DNA of 64,000 nucleotides, taken from positions 19,621,096 to 19,685,095 of the forward strand of contig OY987308.1 in NCBI GenBank assembly GCA_963920635.1. The letters are read 5' to 3'. Below the pieces are notes generated by a model. That model had not been told where the DNA came from, made no database searches, and saw only the letters and a program-made list of their open reading frames with translations. Origin of the DNA: Pseudeuparius sepicola (Eukaryota; Arthropoda; Insecta; Coleoptera; Anthribidae). This document shows positions 9,101 through 20,214 of this stretch, piece by piece. The position numbers and the translations under genes were made by a program. The number at the start of each line of letters is the position of its first letter. The first letter of the stretch is position 1.

Positions 9101-11988
9101 TTTTTTATAATTACCTCTTATAATACATTAGATACCCTATTAATTTGGAACATGGAATATTTTTTCCATTCGTATATTACTATTAGTTTGTATTAAAAAT
9201 GTTCTAAATGTTCGTCCAGCGCACTCTTTTGAATTTCCAAAAATATTAACGTGCCCGGGTTGTTCCGACTTAGTTCGACTCGTTCATGTCGGAAATGAAG
9301 GTTAAATTCGATTTGGTTCAGTCATTTCCGAGAATTTCGTATTTAAAGTCCAAAATTGTCCCCAAAATCGAGTTGTCGCATTAAAAAAAATAATAATAAT
9401 TTGAGCCAAACCGGTGGGCCCTATGCTTTATTCAGTGGGTCGATTTACGTAGGAAAAGTTCTATTTCGCCGTAGAATTACGTTTAACTCGAAAAGCACTA
9501 AACACTAAAAAGCGGTGTTTAGAGTTTTTTTTCTGCTCTTATATGCAGTTAAAAATGGTAACTTCGAAAACAACCACATATTCTACACAATTTTGAATAT
9601 GTGGTGTATTACTTTAAAATTTGTTTAGATGGTTTGAATGCGCTGTAACTATAGAAAAGAAACAGATTATGTATTTTTTATATCTTCTACCGCAATGAAC
9701 CAATCACTTTTATTCATTTTGGATTCAATTAGGAACGGTTTAACATTGCAGCAAATTAACAAACATTTTATAGCGTATCATATTATCTTACCCAACATAT
9801 TGTTATGTTGATTGAACATAGAAATACAAGCTGCAACTCGCGAGGCGCTGTAGCGCAGTTTCGCAATAATTTCTTTACTGTTCGCTAAACAAGCAGTTTA
9901 ATCGAGGAATTGTGCTTAAAAGGTGTATTGCCTATTGGCTTTTTATAGCAAATATGCCTGCACTGTTTCAAATTTGTGTTTTGTCACGTTCTTTCGGCGT
10001 TTCCTATTTGTAAGTCAGAATAGTCTATCGCAATAGCTTGGTCTACATTTATCTGAAAAACTTTTTATTCATAATGATACACTTCTTATTTAAAAAAAAT
10101 ATTTCCGGAAAAGCTAGCCGGAAAGGTGCTAGATAAGTATCAATTACCTTTCAGCCCATAAATCTACCATGTATAGCATATATATTATAACGTATAATTC
10201 TTTCATATGCAGGTCACAATATTCAGTCAGTGGCCACAGAGGCCAAGATCCAAAGCATAGTAAACCCTTACCAGACTGAGAACTTAGTTGCAGCCCCTAG
10301 TCATCATCACAGTCATGGTCATGGTCATGGTATGTATATCTAAGGTTGAATAAGATTCAACTCTAATATTAACATTAGACACCTTTTGGAGAATGCTATT
10401 CTATCCAATTACTTCTATTTCATATCCGGTAGACGCGGGAATTTTTTTGGTGAGTTGGTTCCTAATGCAATCAGCCATCTAAATGAAATTTTTGTCGGAT
10501 TTTTAAAAGCTCATAAACCATAGCTATTAATTTTTGGGAAAGTGCATCTAGGTATATTCAATTCCGCAGTATTGTTAGTGGTCGTTACTATAATCACTGG
10601 CATTATGTATGCTGTGGCCTGTGGTGCACTAATAGTAATTTTATGGTAGAAGAAAAGCTATGCAAAAGTGAAGGTAGTACTTACATAAGTAAAGAACAAA
10701 TAAATCACAAAAGCTATTGTTATGAACCATAAATCAATTTGTTGTTTGGCTCACATCACAATGATAAGTATTGTAATTTCCTTCAATATTTTGTTTTGCT
10801 TTTACCTTATCCAATTTTAGATGATTGGTTTCTTAAAACAACAAAAGATGTTTATGTAAACCTATTTTTTGTAAGGTCAAAAAAGTTGGAGATTGTCTTT
10901 AAGCTATAACTCTAGTTCACGGTTAATTTGATTTCCTGATTTAAATACCGTTGTTCCGATTTTTTCACCACAAGAAACTTGTTTATGCCATTACATCCGA
11001 ACTACCTAATCAAAGTTATGTAAGGAAATTGGAGACGTCTTATAACGACCGTAACAATTGGTCTGAACTATTCAGAAGATATTTACTTTTGCTTATCACA
11101 CAATTATCGGGCTATTGTGATTTGTTCCTGATACATTTCCATTTGATCAAAACAGGGTAAAGCTATTGCAGTGTACGTAGATGACATTCACAATTTTCAG
11201 TTTAGATTTGATTTTTCCAGGGCATTCGTTGAGCGCAAAAAAATCCGAGGGCGGAGGTGTCAACCACCACAAAGGTTACTATGTCAAAAGAGGCGAGGGA
11301 GAAGAAGAAGGTTACAAGAAGAAGCACCACCACGACGTGGCAGACCACGGACATCACGAAAAAGAGCACAAGGAGGGGCACCACGACGAAAAAGGAGGAC
11401 ACCACGACAAGCACCACGACGAAGCTGGACACTACAAGAAATACAACGAAGGTGAGCAGCCATAAAGAAAAAAGTTGCTGGAGAAATCATGTGATTCCCC
11501 GACAACATCCTTCTAGGTAAGAAGGGCCACAAGGTAGCCAAGTTCGGCGAGAAGAAGGGCCACAAGAGGGGCCACAAGACCAAGGGTTACCACAACAAGT
11601 TCCACAGGGACGAGTATCACAAGGAGCACAAATTCTACGATGACGCCCACAAGGAGGGCTTCCACGAGAAGCACGGGTCCGGGCACAAGCATCACGAGAG
11701 CAAAGAAGGTAAACGAGCACCAGCACCTTGGGCGGTGTGGGGTAGCGTCTTTCTCGTTAACCAATTCGTTTTCCAGGTGCTCACAAGAAGGGCCGAAGGC
11801 ACAAGTCGGGCTACGAGAAGGACAAGAAGGGGAAGAAGGGGGTCACCGACAAAGGGCACGTAGATACCGACCACAAGGGTCACAGCGAGAAAGAAGGTCA
11901 CGAAAAGCACCACGAGCACCACAAGGACTACAGCAAAAAGGGCGGAGACCATGGTGGCAAAGAATATGCTTACAAGGACAAACACTAA
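6132..11988 (+). CDS. Secreted His/Lys/Gly-rich protein, DUF4779-like (398 aa, 5 exons)
   Basis: Exons 6132-6576, 10213-10329, 11221-11451, 11517-11708 and 11777-11988 join in frame at GT-AG sites, every intron in phase 1. Residues 1-22 are a signal peptide ending GRCLA. Residues 50-135 are low-complexity Pro/Gln/Ala. Exon 2 ends in a His/Gly run (SHHHSHGHGHG). Exons 3-5 are dense in His, Lys, Gly and acidic residues, with blocks such as KKGHK, HHDEKGGHHDKHHDE and FHRDEYHKEHKFYDDA that recall the insect family DUF4779 (role unknown). Predicted role: extracellular, possibly cuticle or metal binding; this is inference. Exon 1 is far richer in GC than the introns. The first intron (3.6 kb) carries an R1 repeat and a diverged tandem duplication. 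A relative lies tail-to-tail on the other strand. No clear AATAAA was found just after the stop. Confidence 0.85.
6676..7171 (+). repeat. R1 repeat (MITE-like), full copy in intron 1
   Basis: Begins TGAATAAAGAATCCC and ends GGGGTTCTTTATTCA; the ends are inverted copies of about 23 bp. It has shared landmarks with the copies at 17193, 22397, 27113 and 54926, for example GCACCAAAGT and TGTGCGGCTTGTGGC. It lies about 100 bp past the splice donor of exon 1. Confidence 0.88.
7227..8530 (+). repeat. Diverged tandem duplication inside intron 1
   Basis: The segment from about 7227 to 7760 and the segment from about 7970 to 8530 share the same order of landmarks. These are AACTGTCATGATCAGCT, then a poorly conserved middle, then AATTTTTTTAGAGA, AATATTGTCTTCGAT and TTAATATTTCACTCA-like strings. 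Identity is patchy, so the duplication is old. Part of the second copy (8120-8290) recurs reversed at 21380-21560. Confidence 0.65.
9230..9480 (+). repeat. Dispersed repeat R2, fragment
   Basis: Shares ATTTGAGCCAAACCGGTGGG and GTGGGTCGATTTACGTAGGA-type strings with 31980-32110. It also shares a block around GTTCTAAATGTTC and AATATTAACCCGG with 54120-54190. No coding capacity is visible; probably a transposon-derived fragment. Confidence 0.6.
9481..10212 (+). other. Remainder of intron 1, nothing recognised
   Basis: AT-rich intronic sequence with no repeat or gene that I can identify. The acceptor of exon 2 is TTTCATATGCAG, ending at 10212. Confidence 0.5.
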
Positions 11989-12794
11989 ATGATACTTATG
12001 TTTTTTTTTTTATTTTGTTAATGTTAGGGAACGAAATTTTGTCAATTGAACGTTGAATCATGGGTTTGAGTTGGCAGTTCTACCACCGTTAAAACGAAAT
12101 GTCAAAGTATAGATAATCATCTACTCACTATAGGGAATTTTTTCGTCTCTAATCAGTTTCGCTTGGCTTGACAGTCCAGCGAGGAAACCTATTATTAATT
12201 TTTTTATTTGATCATAGGCTTATCTGCGTAACAATACCAAGAGAAAGTGTCTGTGTTTTTATGTTAGATCATTAGCAAGTATCTGCCATATTACAGATTA
12301 AGTGTTTTTTTTTTAAATTCTCCGATAAAGTTTATTTTAATGTTACGTAGTTTGTTTTTTACCCTTAACGTAACCAAATAGACTAACCTGTGTGTAATAG
12401 AATGCAATGAGTATGCCCAGATAAAAACCGAAATAAGTTGAGACATGGTGAAATGTGTTCTTGATTTATTTCGACACGTTCTGCCACGCCATCTATGTTT
12501 GACGAAATGAAATACTTCTTAGGTAGTTTCCTAAAACTCACGCATGCTTTTAGAGTTGCCTATATTAATGTTCAAAAAAGATCATCAAACTATGTAGATG
12601 ACATGGTCTTTTACTTGTCAGTGTCTGATATTCGATCCAAGTAGGCCAAACATTAAAACCAAATATATGAGAAATCAAGTCAGCCATGACATAGTAAAAC
12701 TGACAATCAAGTAGGCTGTCAATTTAGCATTTCTATTTACCTGTCAGATTAATTTCACTTCCTGTCGATCTAAATTTTCAATACAGCTTACATA

Positions 12795-13570
12795 CACTGT
12801 GTTCATTTGAAAATTCCCCACCCAGTATTTTTTTACACTGTGATAAATTTCAAAAATTGCAGCAACACGTCGATTATTATTGTTCTAAGGGAGACATTTT
12901 TTGATGTACAGCATCATGATAGATTCATCATCCCCCTAACCACCAGCAACCCCAACTTTAAAATCTTAAATACGACCACCCCCTTGTTCTACATCATTTT
13001 AAAGTGCATTTAATTTGACATACAGCGATACCGTGTTTTATAAAATCGTTAAATCGTTTAAAAAGTTATGGGCATAACTTCCCTAAAATTCAACCGATAA
13101 CAATGGTTTATTTATTTTTTTATTAATTGCTGATAAGTTATTCTTAGTAGAGTATTTGATCTAAGATTTCAATACTTTTTTAATAAAATTGAAGGTGATA
13201 TTTTTGCTATAATGATTTTTAATTTTTAGATTCATAAAAAATACAACTTTTACATTACGTTAGTTGGAATGTCGTTGGTACCGTATGTGTCTTCTTAGTA
13301 AAAATTTAGTGCCCATGGTGTATACATATTTTAGTGGAGAGAACCAAAATAAAAATAAATAAAATAGGTATTGTTATTTTGTCCATAACTACCCTAAAAC
13401 CTAACCGATTTTAAAAAACACAGTATCGCTGTGTGTTAAATTAAACGCGCTTCAAAATGATGTATTACAAGGTGGTGGTCATATTTAAGATTTTAATGCT
13501 GCGGCGATTTTTGAAATTTTTCGCAGTGTAAAAAATACTGGCCGTGGGGAATTTTTAAATGAACACAGTG
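12795..13570. mobile_element. Foldback MITE, CACTGTGTTC family, TA target
   Basis: Starts CACTGTGTTCATTT and ends with its inverse; TA lies at 12793-12794 and 13571-13572. The arms are inverted copies for roughly 230 bp, including TCCCCAC near the ends and a CAGCGATAC block deeper in. There is no transposase. It lies between the tail-to-tail gene pair. Confidence 0.85.
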
Positions 13571-13837
13571 TATAAATAAGACACTCGGAACATCTCTATT
13601 TGGATATTTATGAGAATTCTCTCTCAAAGTTTCTATGTATCTTTTATTATTTTTGATAAGATCTTTAAAATATCACAGCATTCGTCTTTCAAAAACATTT
13701 TTTAAACTGTAACTATAGTAATTGTAGGGTCAGCAAAAAAATTTAATTTTTTTGAAAATAAATTTAAATCCTCAAGGACAAATTCTAACTCCTAAATTTT
13801 TCGGATAAATTAAAAGTATCATTATTTTTCTTCATAT

Positions 13838-13843
13838 TTTATT
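13838..13843 (-). terminator. Polyadenylation signal of the acidic secreted protein gene
   Basis: AATAAA on the minus strand, about 206 bases after the stop at 14049. It is the first canonical hexamer seen downstream. Confidence 0.5.
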
Positions 13844-13964
13844 CATCAATGCAAAGTGCGAACAAAAAAAGAAAAAACTTAACATCTTACAATCTAAGGT
13901 ATAACGAATTAAATAACAGTAATACATTTTTTCAGTCGTTGATATTAGCTTTACATCAGGAAAG

Positions 13965-13978
13965 CCCCCCCCCCCCCC
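13965..13978 (+). repeat. C14 homopolymer
   Basis: Fourteen consecutive C residues in the 3' region of the minus-strand gene, where it would be a G run in the transcript. Confidence 0.9.
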
Positions 13979-14048
13979 TGGATGCCGCTCGTCACCGTGT
14001 TCCTTGAACACTGCCCAGTTGAAAAGTGCCGATCTTCAGCGGGTACCT

Positions 14049-17000
14049 CTAGTAACCATCTCCTTCTGATTCGCCTTCTTCCTCCCCGTCTTCAGCTGCA
14101 TCGCTTTCGAAGGAAGATTCATAGCTGCCTTCGTCCGCGTCGTGGTAGGTCTTGCCTTCTCCATCTCCGTCTCCAGTTTTCTTCTTGGAGCTGTAGCCTG
14201 GAAGAAAATAAGGAGTTTTTGTTGGTGATGCAGGAATTCAAGGTTTCGACCACTACAGATTGCTTAGTAGGAAGGGAAGGAAAGCACAATAAATTACTCA
14301 CTGGTAGTCTCACTTCCTCCTTCTTCATAGCTTGATTCTCCATCACCTTGTGGGTAGAATCCAGAATCACCATCTTCTCCATAGTAGCTCGCTTCTGATT
14401 CTACAGCCTGCTTGCCTTTGCCATCACTGAAACGACCGGAGATGTAATATAAACATACCCATAATAAATGAACTGGAACAAGGATCCAACGTCTATACTT
14501 GTCGAATTGGTTATCACACTTACTCTGATTCCTCCTCAAGGACTTTGTACGAGTTTTGCGTTTCTTCACCATCGTTTCCCTTTTTGGAACCTTCTGCAAC
14601 AAAGGAGAGGATGAAGTTTACAAGAATGAATGGGCTAATATCATATTATAATATAAAATAACACGCAAGCAAATTCCCTGGCATATTTCTTTTCTTCTTC
14701 CCAATTTTTAAATAAAATAGAATCCAAAATCTTCCGCATTACTCGGACATTAAGAAGCTATAGATAAAGTTGTAGAGACATCAGGTCAAATGACTGATAT
14801 AAAGATTACAATGTTTATTTCCACACAACATTTTAAAACGAAACTGGTGAATCTTATTAACTTTTCGCAATGGACAGGAACTATTAAAACGCTGAAGACT
14901 GGCCACATAATGTATGTTCTGGAAGAAACAGTCTTTCAATTGGGGCCGCGGTGGCGTCGCTCGTACCGGCGCTGACTTTTTAGACTGCACGTTTTTCTGC
15001 CTTCGACCGACCTTGGTTCGAGGCAGGCACATGCATATGTCTTTAAAGAAAAACACCGCTATGGCCAAGAGCGCTGGGCAAATGTGGGTTCACGGTATTG
15101 CCCCTAAATAGCTTTATCCGTGTGATTTACTAATTGTCCTACACTCACTGGGATTACTACGGTTTCCTAGGGTTTTCCGTAGTACTTGAGCGAATGCTAT
15201 CCTAGTTCTATCGGGAAAAAAGTCGGCCCTAGCCGCAAATGGCAACGAAGACAAAATAATAGTAATTGCCCCCCTCCCCCGCACAAGCATGTGGTTGCTT
15301 CTGGGGTACTCCTAGTTTGGAGTATTGTGAGGGTGAGAATTATTATTATTATTATAATTGTATCACAAACGCTTTTTACAAATGGCGTATCGAAGGAACC
15401 CAGTTCGATTATGCATTACAAATAGAAGTCTGCATTATTTGTGTAAACCGGAACAAAGGAACAGCTGAAGTATAACTTGATCAAATCTAGGCTTGTCTAA
15501 AAAGATAACTCCATTCCATTTTGCATTTCAGTTTTGATTTGTCATATTGGACTTCCTGCAACACGATTTTGTGAAGTAACTTGGAGTCCTTTTGAGAATC
15601 AAGGTCTTATTCTATATCAAGACTTCTCCAACCCGTCGCGTTTGTGTTGTATGTTTTATCAGTTATTCCACATAGAGATTTGAGCAACAACAGCCTCCAA
15701 GACTCTACTCCTTATTGAAGGGCAGAATAAAAGTATGTTCTTCACTTACTCTTCTTATTGCCACTGTCGTATTCGGCCTTGTTTCCCTGGCCATACTCCG
15801 AATGGGACTCGTATCCGTACTTGTCTCCGTCTTTCTTGTGGAAGGTGTCGAAATGCTTGTACCCGTCGGCTCCCTTGTCGTTCATCTTCTTCAGGTAGCC
15901 GTGGACGTCGCCGTCGTCGTGCGCCTTGTCTCCATAAACGTGGAGATACGCATCCTTGACACCTGGAACGTCAAGGTAGCCATGGAAATTCAAACAATAT
16001 TCACGATGAACGGTATGGGATAATTATAATGAGAAGGATGATCTGGGCAAGACAGGTATCAGTTCATGGACAATTTGCGAGTTCTTGACGTCGCCTTGTA
16101 CAGATTTAAGGCATTCAACCGTGGAAATATTCAAGAGAAGCCGCTTTGTTGCCATATCCAGCAAATCTGAGAATTGAAATACTCGAAGCCAGCATTTGAG
16201 ACCGGACGAAATCATTGCTTTTACCCGAAAACCCATCAGCATACAAAGTTAATTTAACAGGTACACGACATTCACATCCGATTGTAATATGGTACTGGTC
16301 GCGCTTCGTCGGGCATTCTGTATTTTATGTTGGAACAAAAATGGTGTGATTAATTCGATCGTTACGTAATGGACGCGATCAGGTTCAATGCCAATAATAA
16401 ATCGACCAAATATGTAGTTATTCGTTATAGACACATTTCCTTAAGTCAGCCAAATATTATGTAGGTATTCGTTATAGACACATTTCCTTAAGTTAGCCAA
16501 ATATTATGTAGGTATTCGTTATAGACACATTTCCTTAAGTCACCCAAATATTATGTAGGTATTCGTTATAGCCACATTTCCTTAAGTCACCCAAATATTA
16601 TGTAGGTATTCGTTATAGACACATTTCCTTAAGTCAGCCAAATATTATGTAGGTATTCGTTATAGACACATTTCCTTAAGTCACCCAAATATTATGTAGG
16701 TATTCGTTATAGACACATTTCCTTAAGTCAGCCAAATATTATGTAGGTATTCGTTATAGACACATTTCCTTAAGTCACCCAAATATTATGTAGTTATTCG
16801 TTATAGACACATTTCCTTAAGTCACCCAAATATTATGTAGGTATTCGTTATAGACACATTTCCTTAAGTCAGCCAAATATGTAGGTATTCGTTACAGACA
16901 CATTTCCTTAAGTCAGCCAAATATATAGGTATTCGTTATAAACACATTTCCTTAAGTCAGTCAGAGGCCAAATAATGCACAAGAAATCAAGTTATCCGTG

Positions 17001-19554
17001 TCAAACGAATAATTCTGACCAATTAAAATGACAGGAGAGAAAAATGACAGATGCAACAAAATAAGCAAGAACTAAACCCAAAGAAAATAATCAACAAAGG
17101 AATTTTAATAATGTAATAAATGTTGTTAAATATCATCCTGTCACCATAACGTTCGTCATTTGTCACTTTTTCCTACAGAACATCTTGTCATGGATATTAT
17201 AAAATACGTGAGACGGAAATCGCCCTGTGTATGAACCAAGTTTTGACACAATATTTTGATATCTCACACGGTGACAGGTGCCAGTATATGGTGTATCGTT
17301 GCCTATATGCTTAGCTGTGCGGCTTGTGGCTGTTTTCTGGCTTGCAAAATTAAATGTTTGAGGATATAAATCCATCGGTAAGTAATTTTGTAATTTAAAT
17401 TAACTCTTGAGGCCATGCACCAAAGTGGCATAGGCGTTTGTGCAATTACCTATTTCATAATTGTAAATTTAAAATTAGAATTGCTATAGGTATTATCAAG
17501 GATTCCTAAACTTAAAGACATAAACGTTCCTTATAATTTTTTGTAGGTACTGATGTTTCGAAAAATGAGGATTTCTGCCTCGATTAGTTTGTTGAAACCA
17601 CTCTAAGGTGCACGCCACTGTGAAACCGAAAATGGCATCCTGACATTATGCAGGAAGTATCCCTATCACCAAAGACAAACCAGATGGGATTGTCTTTGTT
17701 ATCACGCGCTAATTCCAAATATGCACCTTTCTGGGGTTCTTTAGTCATTGACTAAACCAAATTAGTTAGGTTAGGTTAGGTAACATTATTGATATAAGGA
17801 CTAAATTTTTTAATTTATATGCAACAATCTATTGCAACTAATTTGCATTACTGTTGCTTTGTAACTATTTTTTTGAATAATTCGAAAAGGAAATCTATGA
17901 AATTCGACACAGTACCTATATTGTTTAGAATTCATTATTACTAAATTTGCTATTAAATTATAATTGGCATAGGCGTAGATATAGATCAATAGAATTTTGT
18001 TGACTGGCCATCTTTGATACTATTGCAGACTAATAGGTACTAAATATATTTCCAATGAGAAGAAAAAATCCATTTAATTTTTTTAATTGGTTTTTCACCA
18101 CAGAAATCTGAACCAAACTGATTAAAAGATGGCTTTTTCAAGTTGCCAAGAAAATTCCTATATTCTTAACAGGAAATAAGCGAAACTTTGAACATTTAAC
18201 TCGACAACTAACTTCAACAACTTTGTTTTCTGAACCCAATTAAAACATTGAATGGATATGTTTACGCAATTCCAATATAATTTCTTTATCCATCCTATGA
18301 CGGTTATGAAATCGAAATCAACCAATCTCAGTTAAGCTTTTTCCGGATCTTGTTGACTTGTTGGAAAATCAAGCAACCCTTGAATTTATTGTGGGAGCTT
18401 GGTCGTATTTCTGTAATTTTGTCAATATAACTTATAGAAACGTGTAAAACCGCTCTAAATATAAATGCAAAATAGAAACAGATCAACAAGGAACATCGAC
18501 CAATTAGAGGGAGATATAGTGACAGATTTTTGGACGTGATTTTACTCAGTATGCCTTGCAAAGGGCATTATGTGGCACATATTCTCACAATAATAAAGTA
18601 TGAATTAGAGAGTCATCCTGGGTTCTTCATGTGAAAAACTGAGTTTTCAATTATTCGAAAAATATGCGTTTTGATATGATTTTAGACAGGCTGCCATGTG
18701 TTTTATAATGAAGTTCAAAATAGAAAATTCCTCGGAAAATCATAGGCATACCGTTAGCGTGGGTCCAAAGGGCTATTATTGCCATGTGAACTTGTATTTT
18801 AATAATTAATTTTTCCACGTTTCTGAACAGGCTGCCAATGAGAAGTATGCAAGTGCTTGTTATGAAAATGCTGAAAAAAGGATGGCATACCTTTTGCGCA
18901 TGTCCAAGTACTGTTCAAATTGAATGTTATTTAATAATTTAAACGATTTATTCGATGTAAAGCGTACTTGGACATGCGCAAACGGTATGCCATCTTTTCT
19001 TCGGAAGTTTCATAACAAGAACTTGTATACTTCTCATTGGCAGCCTGTTCAGAAACATGGAAAAATTAATTAATAAAATACAAGTTCACATGGCAATAAT
19101 AGCCCTTTCTACCCACGCTAACGGTATGCCTATGGTTTTCCGAGGAATTTTCTATTTTGAACTTCATTATAAAACACATGGCAGCCTGACTAAAATCATA
19201 TCAAAACTCATATTTTTTGAATAAATGAAAATTCATTTTTCCGTATGAAGAACCCAGGATGAGTCTCCGATTCATACCTTATTATTGTGAGAATATACGC
19301 AACATAATGCCCTAAAGGCATACTGAGTAAAATCACGTCCAAAAATCTGTCACTATCTCCCGGTCCAAATCCTCACCTGGCTTCAGGAGATCGTCGATGT
19401 GCTTGGGCGCCGCCCTGGCCATCCTGACCGTCGACTCGACCAAGGCGGTGTCGTCACCGCTCTCGAACATCAGCTCGTCCTTCTTCGGCATGCACGCGAC
19501 CAAGTGCAGACATACCAACAGGCACCAGACGCCCCCGTGCGACAAATTCGACAT
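14049..19554 (-). CDS. Secreted acidic protein, DUF4779-related (244 aa, 5 exons)
   Basis: Minus-strand exons 19377-19554, 15750-15962, 14524-14593, 14302-14426 and 14049-14197 join at GT-AG sites with matching phases (1, 1, 2, 1) and an open frame. Residues 1-20 form a signal peptide (WCLLVCLHLVA). Exon 2 has the family-like block YKHFDTFHKKDGDKYGYESH. The later exons are Gly/Ser/Asp/Glu-rich and the tail is strongly acidic (EDGEEEGESEGDGY). The pattern matches the neighbouring plus-strand gene, including intron phases 1 at the start, so the two are probably ancient duplicates. The family has no known function; an extracellular or cuticular role is inferred. The 3.4-kb first intron contains a 48-bp minisatellite, an R1 repeat and a foldback element only 11 bp from the donor. 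An alternative acceptor three bases further in is possible for exon 3. Confidence 0.83.
14942..15358 (+). mobile_element. tRNA-derived SINE with ATT-repeat tail, intron 2 of the minus-strand gene
   Basis: The head GGGGCCGCGGTGGCGTCG and the B-box-like GGTTCGAGGCAGG follow the tRNA-SINE pattern common in insects. The body includes the conserved-looking string GGTTTCCTAGGGTTTTCCGTA and a GTCGGCCC..GCCGCAAATGGCAAC block. It ends in (ATT)n at 15339-15354. It is antisense to the host gene. Confidence 0.75.
16413..16960 (+). repeat. Minisatellite, about 12 copies of a 48-bp unit
   Basis: Each unit reads TATGTAGGTATTCGTTATAG then ACACATTTCCTTAAGTCAGC and CAAATAT, with a few substitutions (CACCC for CAGCC, T for G). 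The last two copies are shorter by a few bases. It is located in intron 1 of the minus-strand secreted protein gene. Confidence 0.95.
17193..17745 (+). repeat. R1 repeat, 5'-truncated copy in intron 1 of the minus-strand gene
   Basis: Starts inside the repeat at GATATTATAAAATACGTGAG and ends GGGGTTCTTTAGTC, lacking the left inverted terminus. It carries the same GCACCAAAGTGGCATAGGCG landmark as other copies. Confidence 0.85.
17766..17780 (+). repeat. Short (TTAGG)3 run
   Basis: Three perfect TTAGG units, the canonical insect telomere motif, immediately after the R1 copy. It is too short to claim a telomeric origin. Confidence 0.8.
18507..19365. mobile_element. Foldback MITE (GGGAGATAGTGACAG family), copy A
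   Basis: The two ends are inverted copies: GAGGGAGATAGTGACAG at 18507 and CTGTCACTATCTCCCGGTC at 19365. Roughly 400-bp arms meet near 18940. TA precedes the left end but the right flank is CA, so the target copy has decayed. It closely matches copy B at 33546-34307. Its right edge lies 11 bp inside the intron from the donor of exon 1 (exon edge 19377). Confidence 0.9.
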
Positions 19555-19633
19555 ACTCTCTTCGCGAAATCACCCTGAACAACTCTTCTTGTGGCCGTTC
19601 TACGCTCTGTGATGGAGACGGCCAGTTTTCCGC

Positions 19634-19644
19634 GTTCTTATAGT
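19634..19644 (-). promoter_or_regulatory. TATA-like box of the minus-strand secreted protein gene
   Basis: On the minus strand CTATAAGAACG lies about 80-90 bases before the ATG (19554). A start near 19605-19610, about 30 bases downstream, would give a leader of about 55 nt. Confidence 0.5.
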
Positions 19645-20025
19645 TTTTTTTTGGTCCAGGCGCGTAGTAGGGACCCGCCTGCGGTCTGGGGCGTTATACA
19701 ACGGCTATTACCCAACGCGCGGAGCGCCTGGAATTGTAAAATTTGAGAAGAACGAATTTGTTTCATTGTGAAATGGGCGAGCTTTCCTGCCGGCGAATTG
19801 AAATCGTTCCTCGATAATTATTCATCGGTTTTTGCCTAAATTAAACGGTTAGGCCGATTTCTTTCGGTTGCGCTATGTATCCTGGGATATCTAGATGATG
19901 GCGGGGCAGTGTTGCGTTGGATGGCGTCGAGGAGGAAGGTTCGTTTCATGGCCTGCTGCATATTTTGGCAGCCATCCAAGCAAGCAACCGCCCAGCACGT
20001 TTTATAGCAGGTATCGACAGTGCAA
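19645..20025. other. Upstream region of the minus-strand gene
   Basis: Moderately GC-rich at first (GCGCGGAGCGCC near 19717), then ordinary. No gene is recognised. Confidence 0.4.
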
Positions 20026-20214
20026 TAGCAACTATAGTTGCTGGGCCCAATTATAATTGGGCCAAGCAACTATGGTTACTGGGCCCAATTATAATTGGGT
20101 CAAGCAACTATGGTTACTGGGCCCAATTACAATTGGGTCAAGCAGCTATAGTTACTGGACCCAATTATAATTGGGTCAAGCAACTATAGTTACTGGGCCC
20201 AATTATAATTGGGT
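20026..20214. repeat. Five tandem 39-bp units, each containing a 16-bp palindrome
   Basis: Units read CAAGCAACTATGGTTACTGG then GCCCAATTATAATTGGGT. The palindrome CCCAATTATAATTGGG recurs in each, with single-base changes such as AATTACAATT. The flanking ACTATAGT is also palindromic. Confidence 0.92.

Noticed and set aside
11257..11726. Several overlapping Thr-, Arg- or Val-rich frames on both strands
   Set aside because: Shadows of the repetitive His/Lys-coding exons; phases and splice sites fit only the annotated frame.
16413..16960. CRISPR-like array
   Set aside because: Units are contiguous 48-mers without unique spacers, in an insect intron; it is a minisatellite.
17766..17780. Interstitial telomere track
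   Set aside because: Only three TTAGG units; expected by chance in this much sequence.
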